DNA from: Candidatus Woesearchaeota archaeon
Lineage (GTDB): Archaea > Nanobdellota > Nanobdellia > Woesearchaeales > GW2011-AR4
Direction: 5' to 3'
Length of the DNA: 14,964 nucleotides
Assembly (NCBI GenBank): GCA_013330825.1
Contig: DUHN01000010.1
Coordinates: 1-14,964, forward strand
Under the pieces are notes generated by a model that made no database searches, was not told the origin of the DNA, and saw nothing but the letters and a program-made list of their open reading frames with translations. Each line of letters opens with the position of its first letter. The stretch's first letter is position 1. A program made the translations under genes and the position numbers. Below are positions 1 to 7,275 of the stretch, in pieces.

Positions 1-23
1 ACAGAGCAAATCAATCCAAAACC

Positions 24-31
24 TTTAAATA
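24..31 (+). promoter_or_regulatory. TATA box of ppsA
   Basis: TTTAAATA lies 35-42 bases before the ppsA ATG. If transcription starts about 25 bases downstream of the box, the leader is roughly 15 nt. No Shine-Dalgarno site is visible in it (the leader is A-rich). Archaeal TFB/TBP promoter by inspection. Confidence 0.6.
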
Positions 32-65
32 ACAACTCCGCCTGAAAAAACCAAAAAGAGCGACC

Positions 66-2486
66 ATGGCAGCAGGCAAAGACGCATTCATTCTCTGGTT
101 TGATGAGCTGTCCATCGATGACGTTCCCCTCGTGGGCGGCAAGAACGCCTCGCTGGGCGAGATGTACCGGAACCTCACCTCCAAGGGAGTCAGCGTGCCA
201 AACGGCTTTGCCGTAACGGCCCACGCCTACCACTACCTTCTGGAGAAGGCGGGCATCAGGGGCAGGATAAAGGACATCCTCTCTGACCTCAACGTCAGCA
301 ACATGAAGAACCTGGCCGAGCGCGGCCTGAGGGTGAGGGAGACCATCCTCCAGGCGGAGTTCCCGGAGGAGCTGAATGAGGCCATCATCGAAGCATATGG
401 CAGGCTCTGCAAGCGCTACGGCAAGGACGCCGATGTCGCGGTGAGAAGCTCCGCCACCGCCGAGGACCTGCCGGACGCCAGCTTCGCGGGCCAGCAGGAG
501 ACCTATCTCAACATCCGCGGCAACAGGCAGCTCCTGGAGGCGTGCAAGAGGTGCTTCGCCTCGCTCTTCACCAACAGGGCCATCTCCTACCGGCAGCAGA
601 AGGGCTTTGACCATCTCCAGGTCGGCCTCTCCATCGGGGTCCAGAAGATGGTGCGCTCGGACAAAGCCTGCTCTGGAGTGATGTTCTCCATCGACACGGA
701 GACGGGGTTCCGCAACGCAGTCCTCATCAACGGCGCCTATGGCCTCGGGGAGAATGTCGTGCAGGGGGCGGTGAACCCGGACCAGTTCTATGTCTTCAAG
801 CCCACGCTCCAGAAGGGCTACAAGCCCATCATCAGCAAGAAGCTGGGCAGCAAGAAAGTCAAGATGGTCTACAGCGAGCACGAGCACAAGCATACCACGG
901 TGAACATGGACGTGCCGCATGAGGACAGGTTCCGCTTCGTCCTGCAGGACGGGGAGATCCTCACCCTTGCCCGATGGGCGTGCATCATCGAGGACCACTA
1001 CACCAAGAAGCACGGCAAGTTCACCCCCATGGACATGGAATGGGCCAAGGACGGCATCACCCGGGAATTGTTCATCGTCCAGGCCCGCCCGGAGACCGTC
1101 CAGAGCCAGAAGAACCTGAACGTCCTCGAGGAATACCGGCTGCTCCAGAAAGGCCAGGTCCTCGCCCAGGGGCTGAGCGTCGGCACCAAGATAGGCGCGG
1201 GCAGGGCCCACGTCATCAAGAGCGTCAAGGACATCGGCACCTTCAAAGCGGGAGAGGTGCTCATCACCGAGAAGACGGACCCGGATTGGGAGCCCATCAT
1301 GAAGATAGCGTCCGCCATCGTGACCAACAAGGGCGGCAGGACGGCCCACGCGGCCATCATCGCTAGGGAGCTGGGCATTCCCGCGGTCGTGGGCACGGAA
1401 GACGGCACCGAAACCATAGCGTCCGGCACCGATGTCACGGTGAGCTGCGCAGAAGGGGAAGTAGGCCGCATCTACAAGGGAAAGCTCAAGTTTGATATCC
1501 GCAAGATCGATCTCAAGAAGCTCGGAAAACCGAAGACGAAAATCATGATGAACGTGGGCAATCCCGACCAGGCGTTCGAGTTCTCCTTCATCCCCAACGA
1601 CGGCGTCGGACTCGCGAGGGAGGAATTCATCATCAGCTCCTACATCAAGGCGCACCCGCTCGCCCTCCTGCACTACAATAAGCTCAAGGACGGGAAATCC
1701 AGGGAGATGATCGACGAGCTGACCGCCGCCTATCCGGGCAAGGTGGATTTCTTCGTCGAGAAGCTCGCGCAGGGAGTGGCCATGATCGCATCTGCCTTCT
1801 ACCCCAAGGACGTCATCGTGCGCATGTCGGATTTCAAGTCCAACGAATATGCCAACCTCATCGGGGGCCACGAGTTCGAGCCAAAGGAGGAGAACCCTAT
1901 GCTTGGATGGCGCGGCGCTTCGCGCTACTACACCGGCAACTACCGGGAGGCGTTCGGCCTCGAGTGCAAGGCGATGAGGAAAGCGCGGGACGAGATGGGG
2001 CTGCACAACATCAAGCTCATGATCCCCTTCTGCCGCACCATCGACGAGGCGAAGCAGGTCGTCGCGGAGATGAAAAGATACGGCCTGGTGCAGGGGAAGA
2101 ACGGGCTTGAGATTTATGTGATGTGCGAGATCCCCTCCAATGTCATCCTTGCCGATGATTTCGCCAGGATATTCGACGGGTTCAGCATAGGCTCAAACGA
2201 CCTGACCCAGCTTACCCTCGGGCTGGACCGCGACTCGGAGCTTGTCGCGCGGCTGTATGACGAGCGCAATCCAGCCGTCAAGAAGATGCTCTCGGACGTC
2301 ATCCGCGCATGCAAGCGCACTAAGACCAAGATCGGCATCTGCGGTCAGGGTCCCTCGGATCATCCTGATTTCGCCCAGTTCCTGGTGGAATGCGGCATCG
2401 ACAGCATCTCCCTCAACCCGGACACGGTCATCAAGACCACGCTTAAGATCCTGGAGACGGAGAAGAGAGTAAGGAAAAGGAAGTGA
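66..2486 (+). CDS. ppsA: Phosphoenolpyruvate synthase (pyruvate, water dikinase)
   Basis: Converts pyruvate + ATP + water to PEP + AMP + phosphate in the cytoplasm; it is the entry to gluconeogenesis in many archaea. The 806 residues are close to the usual ~790-820. Domain order is complete. An N-terminal ATP-grasp/PPDK-N nucleotide domain (about 15-350) holds the motifs VGGKNASLGEM and VRSSATAEDLPDASFAGQQE. The swivelling phosphohistidine domain (about 385-465) has GGRTAHAAIIARELGIPAVVG in two parts, with His428 as the expected phosphocarrier. The C-terminal TIM-barrel PEP/pyruvate domain includes MLGWRGASRYY and a GICGQ motif whose Cys759 matches the catalytic acid. The ATG at 66 gives the normal family N-terminus and sits downstream of a TATA box. 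It is monocistronic and convergent with the next gene. No missing key residue was seen. Confidence 0.97.
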   Translation: MAAGKDAFILWFDELSIDDVPLVGGKNASLGEMYRNLTSKGVSVPNGFAVTAHAYHYLLEKAGIRGRIKDILSDLNVSNMKNLAERGLRVRETILQAEFPEELNEAIIEAYGRLCKRYGKDADVAVRSSATAEDLPDASFAGQQETYLNIRGNRQLLEACKRCFASLFTNRAISYRQQKGFDHLQVGLSIGVQKMVRSDKACSGVMFSIDTETGFRNAVLINGAYGLGENVVQGAVNPDQFYVFKPTLQKGYKPIISKKLGSKKVKMVYSEHEHKHTTVNMDVPHEDRFRFVLQDGEILTLARWACIIEDHYTKKHGKFTPMDMEWAKDGITRELFIVQARPETVQSQKNLNVLEEYRLLQKGQVLAQGLSVGTKIGAGRAHVIKSVKDIGTFKAGEVLITEKTDPDWEPIMKIASAIVTNKGGRTAHAAIIARELGIPAVVGTEDGTETIASGTDVTVSCAEGEVGRIYKGKLKFDIRKIDLKKLGKPKTKIMMNVGNPDQAFEFSFIPNDGVGLAREEFIISSYIKAHPLALLHYNKLKDGKSREMIDELTAAYPGKVDFFVEKLAQGVAMIASAFYPKDVIVRMSDFKSNEYANLIGGHEFEPKEENPMLGWRGASRYYTGNYREAFGLECKAMRKARDEMGLHNIKLMIPFCRTIDEAKQVVAEMKRYGLVQGKNGLEIYVMCEIPSNVILADDFARIFDGFSIGSNDLTQLTLGLDRDSELVARLYDERNPAVKKMLSDVIRACKRTKTKIGICGQGPSDHPDFAQFLVECGIDSISLNPDTVIKTTLKILETEKRVRKRK

Positions 2487-2503
2487 CCTCCTCTTCTCAG
2501 CCG

Positions 2504-2538
2504 CTTTTGCTTTTTATTTCCCCCTGCCTTCTGTTTTT
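2504..2538 (+). terminator. T-rich terminator region of ppsA
   Basis: Starting 18 bases after the ppsA stop there are three T-runs (2505-2508, 2511-2515, 2534-2538). Oligo-T tracts without a needed hairpin are the usual archaeal intrinsic terminator. The opposite strand lacks a matching T-run for the convergent gene. Assigned by inspection only. Confidence 0.5.
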
Positions 2539-2541
2539 CGT

Positions 2542-3618
2542 TTAATCTATCCAGGGTGGGGTGAGCACCACAATCCTCCTCGTCAGGCTGCCGTGCACGT
2601 ACTGCGTGAACTCCTTCTCTATCCGGAGACCGGCTTCGGCGATGATGCGCTTGTGGTCGACGAAATGGGGCATGACGATGACGGCCCTCTTGCCGAGAAC
2701 CTGCTTCAGTTTCCGGAAAAAGGATGCATAGAACTTCTCCAGCTCCTCTTTTCCGGACATCCGCTTCATCGAGACCTTCCTGTCCTGGCTGCGGGCGGCC
2801 GAGTTGAGGCCGTAGGGCAGGTCCGTCACCACATGCGTCCATTTCCCGTCAAGGGACAGGGCATCCCCGACAGCGACATGATGCTCCTTTAGCCCCTGCT
2901 GCGCCATGTTGCACATGCAGCCCCACACCATCTTCCGGTTGACATCCTGGCCTTCCGCCCCGAATCCCATCAGCGCCGCCTCGATGAGCAGTCCTCCTGA
3001 GCCGCAGCAGGGGTCCATGATGGTCTCCCCGGCCTTAGCGCCCAGCAGGTTCACCAGTGCCCTCGCAAGCCGCGGATGCAGCGATCCCGAATGGGAGAAG
3101 GCGCGCAGGTGCGGCCTTCTTTTCCCGAACTTATGGGTGTCATGTGCCAGTTCCCTCGTGCAGACAACCGTTTCCTTGTAGCAGAAGAGATGGATGCCCG
3201 TCACGGCATTGCGCAGCTTGACTGCCGGGCTCCTGACCGCCCGCCAGATGTAACCGGCAAGTTCCTGCTCTGAGAACTCTTCCCTTCTCCCTGCATTTTC
3301 CTCTTGCCTGTTGTACGCGTATTGCTGGGCGATGGACAAGCGATGCACGCGCACGCTGAAATTCTCCCGGTATATGCCCTGCCAGGGATAGGATCCCATC
3401 TTTTCCGGCAATGCCGAAGAGGGGCAGGAGAACAGCACCTCATGGATGGAGGTGGTGAACGCCAGCCTGCGCTGGAGCGCTTCGGCGTCTTCCTTGCTCT
3501 TCGGCGTCACGACGAGGAGATTGCCGTGCATCCAGGAGGACTCGTGCCCGACGACCGCGAGAACTTCCTCTTTGGAAAGCTCTATGTCTGCTTTTGTCAA
3601 TAAGAATGCCATTTGCAT
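2542..3618 (-). CDS. trmG10: tRNA (guanine-10-N2) methyltransferase, TrmG10/Trm11-like
   Basis: Predicted SAM-dependent methyltransferase placing m2G/m22G at position 10 of tRNA. The N-terminal part (about 1-165) is THUMP-like in position and content. The C-terminal Rossmann MTase begins near KRRPHLRAFSHSGSLHPRLA split over 166-186, which resembles the conserved lead-in of the archaeal family. The SAM-binding loop is DPCCGSG (202-208), an acidic residue follows in GQDVN (D225), and the catalytic motif IV reads DLPYG (266-270), where D/N-P-P-Y is commoner. An open frame extends to a TTG at 3633, but the ATG at 3618 lies where transcription should start relative to the TATA box at 3640-3647, so I chose it (358 residues); the ATG at 3612 is also possible. 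Other THUMP methyltransferases (Trm14-like) cannot be ruled out. Confidence 0.85.
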   Translation of the reverse strand: MQMAFLLTKADIELSKEEVLAVVGHESSWMHGNLLVVTPKSKEDAEALQRRLAFTTSIHEVLFSCPSSALPEKMGSYPWQGIYRENFSVRVHRLSIAQQYAYNRQEENAGRREEFSEQELAGYIWRAVRSPAVKLRNAVTGIHLFCYKETVVCTRELAHDTHKFGKRRPHLRAFSHSGSLHPRLARALVNLLGAKAGETIMDPCCGSGGLLIEAALMGFGAEGQDVNRKMVWGCMCNMAQQGLKEHHVAVGDALSLDGKWTHVVTDLPYGLNSAARSQDRKVSMKRMSGKEELEKFYASFFRKLKQVLGKRAVIVMPHFVDHKRIIAEAGLRIEKEFTQYVHGSLTRRIVVLTPPWID

Positions 3619-3639
3619 GTGATCAGGGAACAAAGGCAG

Positions 3640-3647
3640 TTAATAAA
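3640..3647 (-). promoter_or_regulatory. TATA box of the TrmG10-like gene
   Basis: On the minus strand this reads TTTATTAA, 22-29 bases before the ATG at 3618. The spacing predicts a leaderless transcript and helps pick that start over the upstream TTG at 3633. Confidence 0.45.
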
Positions 3648-3682
3648 CATTAATACATTCTTCATGTTCGCTATACCAAATC

Positions 3683-3690
3683 TTTTATAC
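3683..3690 (+). promoter_or_regulatory. TATA box of the HTH_10 regulator gene
   Basis: TTTTATAC lies 23-30 bases before the ATG at 3713, giving a predicted transcription start at or next to that ATG. With the box at 3640-3647 it makes a compact divergent promoter region of 94 bases (3619-3712) between the two starts. Confidence 0.5.
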
Positions 3691-3712
3691 TACGGCAATC
3701 ATCGTGTCATTC

Positions 3713-4363
3713 ATGTGGGTCATGAAGCTGTCATTGGACTCCAAAGGCCAGTTCCTGGGCAGGATGGCCATCAGGCATCATGTGTCCATGACAGGCTACC
3801 CCCTTTCTTATTATAAGGACGGCAAATGGCTTTATCTGGTCGCATGCGGCTTCATGTTCGGCAGGGAGAAAGACAAGAAGGCCATGCTCAGGGACGTGAA
3901 GAAGCAGCCGGAATTCGTGAGGATGGAGACGAAGGACGACTTTGCCATCAGCGTGACGAGGCAGCCATTGTTCTCGGAACCGGTCTATGATGGAAGGATT
4001 ATACGGCTCGAGCCGGTCATCATCAATCATAAGGAAAAGAGGCATATTTGGCATTTGGCTTCTTTTGACAAGAAATTATTGATGAACGTGCTGGTTTTTG
4101 CGAAGAAGTACCTTGGCGCTGAGCTGCTGAAGCTGAAAGAGGAGAAAATCTCCAACATCTCCATCACCCGATTGCTTCCTGAGCTGACGAAAAAACAGAA
4201 GCACGCCCTTGAAATTGCGATTAATAATGGGTACTACGACTATCCCAAAAAAATAAACATGGAAACGCTTGCCAAGATGATGCACATCTCCTATTCCACT
4301 TATCAGGCGCATCTGAAGAAGGCAGAAGGAAAGCTCCTGCCGTCCGTCTATAAAGAGCTATAA
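3713..4363 (+). CDS. HTH_10 (bacterio-opsin activator-type) transcriptional regulator
   Basis: 216-residue predicted DNA-binding protein. The C-terminus (about 157-210) matches the Bat-type HTH_10 domain: an LTKKQKHALEIAINNGYYDYP segment in two halves, then INMETLAKMMHISYSTYQAHLKKAEGKLL in parts, i.e. the signature LT-RQ--AL--A---GYYDYPR followed by a helix-turn-helix. The N-terminal ~150 residues are a mixed alpha/beta domain with no known ligand motif; similar N-termini starting MW-x-K with a GYPL-YY motif are familiar from archaeal relatives. The reading frame is open back to a GTG at 3704, but the TATA spacing and the family N-terminus favour ATG 3713. The target is unknown; it could act on the two downstream genes or on its divergent neighbour. 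It is more A+T-rich than the housekeeping genes. Confidence 0.82.
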   Translation: MWVMKLSLDSKGQFLGRMAIRHHVSMTGYPLSYYKDGKWLYLVACGFMFGREKDKKAMLRDVKKQPEFVRMETKDDFAISVTRQPLFSEPVYDGRIIRLEPVIINHKEKRHIWHLASFDKKLLMNVLVFAKKYLGAELLKLKEEKISNISITRLLPELTKKQKHALEIAINNGYYDYPKKINMETLAKMMHISYSTYQAHLKKAEGKLLPSVYKEL

Positions 4364-4400
4364 TTCTTTGCTAAAACACGGCAATTGTCGTGGGAAAAAT

Positions 4401-4407
4401 GATATAG
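4401..4407 (+). promoter_or_regulatory. TATA box of the 4431 gene
   Basis: GATATAG lies 24-30 bases before the ATG at 4431, again the spacing of a leaderless start. This is the main reason for rejecting the upstream TTG at 4368 as the start. Confidence 0.4.
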
Positions 4408-4430
4408 TTGTCATTGACTACCATATAGTA

Positions 4431-5351
4431 ATGACCAAAAATAACAATGCCGTTGTCCTGGACGAGCTATTCATAGAAAAAGCCAGAGACGGGTTTCTTG
4501 CACTTGGGGAGAAGGTACTCTTGAATGATGAAGAGCTGTGGACCCTTGTCCAGGCCGCCGCCCAGTACATTGGTGTGGTTGAAGCACACAGGTATCTGAG
4601 AAAAATTGTCGGCGAGACAACAGAGAAGATTGCTCAAGCTGATTCTAGCTTTGACCCTGTTGGTCTGATGTCTGCATTATACCTGACAAGCCAGATCATA
4701 GATGTAGTGGGTGAAGGGTATAACCCGATTAATATAGAATCGATGGTGCTGGACGGCAAACCCGGTGAAGGTCCCTACAAAGAACTGGTTGATTCCCTCT
4801 TAGCATCCATAGATGATGTGGTACAATACCGGAGTATATCAAAGAAGCCCCACTATTGGCTCTTGGGATGCGGACCCCACAGGATTGTATTGCCTAAGGG
4901 AACGAAGGTAGTCACCAATGTCGCGGAGTTGCTTTATGGGGGAAGGCTGGCTAATGATAAACATGTTCTGCTAAAAGCTCAAGTCGAACGCCCTTATCAA
5001 AGAGGAATCATAACAAGAGATGACCATGCGACCGAGATCCAAGTTCTGGAATGCATAAGCAGATATTCGCACATCACTGAGTATTTCAAGTGTTCCTTGA
5101 GCGAACCTGATCTGCGGGAAGCTGCCAGAGACAGAAAACATCTCGTAGGACAGAAAAAAGAAACAATCCACAATCTTTGGATTGACCTCAAAGAAAACCC
5201 AAAAACGCTCAGACAAGTTGTTGCGTTCATGGCCCATGATGAGTGGCAGTGGTTTGTGGAAAGCAGAGGGGGATTTAAGCGGGAGACGGAGAGACCTCTT
5301 TATGGGAATGGCCGTGCCTATGTGATTCCGAAAGCCAACATCTTTCGTTAG
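4431..5351 (+). CDS. Uncharacterised protein, 306 residues
   Basis: I do not recognise this family. The protein looks soluble: there is no signal peptide or obvious membrane helix. The N-terminal third is helical and acidic. The middle has a segment with HYWLLGCGPHRIVLPKGTKV in residues ~143-162 and an AELLYGG stretch. The C-terminal part is rich in charged and aromatic residues (WQWFVESRGGF). No catalytic motif stands out. The frame is open to a TTG at 4368, but residues before M22 do not look coding and a TATA box sits 24-30 bases before ATG 4431. Base composition is lower in G+C than the housekeeping genes (27 of 60 in 4441-4500 versus 35 of 60 in 1021-1080). It lies between a regulator and a PLP-fold enzyme, all on one strand but with separate promoters. 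Confidence 0.7.
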   Translation: MTKNNNAVVLDELFIEKARDGFLALGEKVLLNDEELWTLVQAAAQYIGVVEAHRYLRKIVGETTEKIAQADSSFDPVGLMSALYLTSQIIDVVGEGYNPINIESMVLDGKPGEGPYKELVDSLLASIDDVVQYRSISKKPHYWLLGCGPHRIVLPKGTKVVTNVAELLYGGRLANDKHVLLKAQVERPYQRGIITRDDHATEIQVLECISRYSHITEYFKCSLSEPDLREAARDRKHLVGQKKETIHNLWIDLKENPKTLRQVVAFMAHDEWQWFVESRGGFKRETERPLYGNGRAYVIPKANIFR

Positions 5352-5370
5352 TCAAGAATAACCGACTCCT

Positions 5371-5378
5371 ATTTTTAA
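5371..5378 (+). promoter_or_regulatory. TATA-like box of the PLP-enzyme gene
   Basis: ATTTTTAA lies 22-29 bases before the ATG at 5400. An SD-like GGGTGG at 5389-5394 is also present 5 bases before that ATG, so either leaderless or SD-led initiation would use the same start. Confidence 0.4.
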
Positions 5379-5399
5379 GGTTAGTAAAGGGTGGCGTCC

Positions 5400-6461
5400 A
5401 TGAGCCTAGGAGAAAAAGTCGCGGTCTGTTTTTCGGTTGAAGGAATCAGCGAGATATACCCTGGATCCGTGCCCATCACTGATTTGAGCGAAATATTCGG
5501 AACGCCGGGGCATATCCTCGCCATAAGAGGGGATGAGGCCTGCGCTGACGAGCTGGGAGAATTGCGGCACTGGGCCAGCCCGAAAATGTGGTTGTATCAG
5601 AAGCAAATAGAGGAAGTGCGGGAACATCTGCGGCTATTTCAAAAACACAAGCTTTTCGACGGCGTTGGGTTTTCCGGCCTAGAGGCAGTGGCTTTCCACG
5701 CGCACCGGATTGGGAGAGAAGCAGTCGTTGTCATGCCCCGGGAAATAGTCGTTGATTCGGATTTTTTCAAAAGATATAGTGTTGAAGTCATATATGCAGA
5801 TGCACCGGCAGAGCAGGGATATGTCGAGAAGCAAAAAGAAATCCTCCATCAGAGAGGAAGCGAATTGGTCCTGCTTGACCAGGCGAAATGGGGGGCGCAT
5901 GCGACGGCTCCCATAGGGAACAATGTGGTGCGTCAATTAGAGGAGAAAGGAATAATCCCACATTTCACCTTTTGGTGCATAGCGAGCGGGTCGAATCTTT
6001 ACGGGATCGGAGCAAAAATAAAACAACGGTTTCCGAGCGCAGAAACTGTCGTCGTTGAGCCGGAGAGATACCGGACAATCGACCCAGGGTTAGATTTATC
6101 GAGTCCTTCTAAAGTAAGGGCTTTTGCCGAAGAAAAAATCGACAGCTACATCTTGGTTGGCTGGGACAAACGGGAGCCCAAAAAATATGCGCCTCCATTG
6201 CACTTCTCTCATCCAAACTTGTATCTGCTCCATTTATGGAAGCATACAGGAAATCTGGGCTTTGACGAGACTGTAGGAGTTCCCATGGACGAAGCTTTGC
6301 GGGTACAGCAATATCTCAAGGAAAAGAATCCGGCATTTCACTGGACAGAAACGACCGCATTAGCCTTGGTTCCTGCGATAGAAAAGGCAGGGGAAGGAAT
6401 GAATGTTATGGTTATGGTCTATGGCAAGCATAGAGAACGACAGATGAATTATAAGGATTAA
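5400..6461 (+). CDS. Divergent fold-type II PLP-dependent enzyme (cysteine synthase/TrpB-like fold)
   Basis: 353 residues laid out like the cysteine synthase/threonine synthase/TrpB fold. In order: an SPK segment with Lys62 where the family has SxKDR, the best candidate for the PLP Schiff-base lysine; FSGLEAVAFHAHRIG (about 93-107) in place of the phosphate-contacting SGNTG loop and helix, followed by an AVVVMP strand; a helical stretch ending in AKWGAHATAPIGNN, where relatives have the N-H-Y-TGPE segment; IASGSNLYGIG (about 198-208) in place of GTGGTxxG; and TETTALALVPAIEKAG near the end in place of EPSSAAALA. Most catalytic loops are altered, so the substrate cannot be guessed and activity is uncertain. 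ATG 5400 is preferred to the GTG at 5391. It is A+T-rich relative to the core genes and ends 15 bases before a convergent gene. Confidence 0.68.
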   Translation: MSLGEKVAVCFSVEGISEIYPGSVPITDLSEIFGTPGHILAIRGDEACADELGELRHWASPKMWLYQKQIEEVREHLRLFQKHKLFDGVGFSGLEAVAFHAHRIGREAVVVMPREIVVDSDFFKRYSVEVIYADAPAEQGYVEKQKEILHQRGSELVLLDQAKWGAHATAPIGNNVVRQLEEKGIIPHFTFWCIASGSNLYGIGAKIKQRFPSAETVVVEPERYRTIDPGLDLSSPSKVRAFAEEKIDSYILVGWDKREPKKYAPPLHFSHPNLYLLHLWKHTGNLGFDETVGVPMDEALRVQQYLKEKNPAFHWTETTALALVPAIEKAGEGMNVMVMVYGKHRERQMNYKD

Positions 6462-6476
6462 TCACTCATCAATGCC

Positions 6477-7244
6477 TCACGACACCGAGAAATCAATCGC
6501 CTTCCCGTCGTAGAGGATGCCCGTCACCACAGCATCCCCCTTCCAGACGGCAACCTCGATGAGGAGCCTGTCGAATTCACGCAGCTCATCCCTTGTCCCT
6601 TGTCCCTTGGGCACGAAATAGGTGTTGATGGGGTAGTCGATGGACATCTCCGTGATGCCGGGAGTGACCGCGGTAATCGTGCCCGTCCGGTAATCCGGCT
6701 CCCATGCTTCCTTCGGCCTCGGCCCCTGTGCGGAGGGGCAGCCATTGTCGCAGGGGTTGGCGTACATGACCTGCCCGTTCGAGAGCATGAATTCCACCTT
6801 CTGCCCGTCCCTGAGCTGCCCTTGAGGATACCCTCCCCCATAGTCATAGCCGGAATAGGCATACTCCCCAGAGCCATTCTCCTCCCTGATGGTGTAGAGT
6901 ATCTTCTGCTGGATGCTCCTGACCGTGCCCTTGAGGTACAGGTCGCCGACAGGCTTCCCGCTCACGCCGGCAACACCCCAATATTCAGCCACCTTCTTGA
7001 GCCCCACATACACCCTTTGCCCGACGACGAAATCAGGCTTCTGGTCGGGAGAGAGCTCGATGGTGGAGATGTCGTAGCGGAACGTGACATAGTCTCCCCT
7101 GAACGGGTCCGTCGGGTCCACCGGCACCGGCTTGAGCAGGACGCGCTCGCCGAACGCCAGCGTTGACTGCTTGAAGGCTATCATGAGCAGCAGGAATGCT
7201 ACCTGCGCGATGACGATGCCGTAAAACAGCATTTTCTTGTTCAT
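6477..7244 (-). CDS. GDYXXLXY-type membrane-anchored protein
   Basis: 255 residues. One N-terminal membrane helix (about 6-23) is followed by GERVLLKPVPVDPTDPFRG in the low 30s to 50 and the diagnostic GDYVTFRY (50-57), then an extracytoplasmic domain ending with INTYFVPKGQG (206-216), which matches the family's IE-YFVPEG-G block. Family members usually sit beside DUF2157 and DUF4401 membrane proteins, as here; their role is not established. An unusual insert (about 120-190) between the two hallmark blocks is rich in Gly/Tyr and carries a C-D-N-G-C pair (Cys167, Cys171 by my count, within one or two). The frame is open upstream to 7568, but that extension is a Ser/Arg-rich shadow of the preceding gene; ATG 7244 begins right at the membrane helix. 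It starts 31 bases after the DUF2157 stop. Confidence 0.8.
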   Translation of the reverse strand: MNKKMLFYGIVIAQVAFLLLMIAFKQSTLAFGERVLLKPVPVDPTDPFRGDYVTFRYDISTIELSPDQKPDFVVGQRVYVGLKKVAEYWGVAGVSGKPVGDLYLKGTVRSIQQKILYTIREENGSGEYAYSGYDYGGGYPQGQLRDGQKVEFMLSNGQVMYANPCDNGCPSAQGPRPKEAWEPDYRTGTITAVTPGITEMSIDYPINTYFVPKGQGTRDELREFDRLLIEVAVWKGDAVVTGILYDGKAIDFSVS

Positions 7245-7275
7245 GGGGAGGTTGTTGCTCTGGTCATGCTTTTCT

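Noticed and set aside
4368..4430. TTG-started extension of the 306-residue protein
   Set aside because: The TATA box at 4401-4407 lies inside it and points to ATG 4431.
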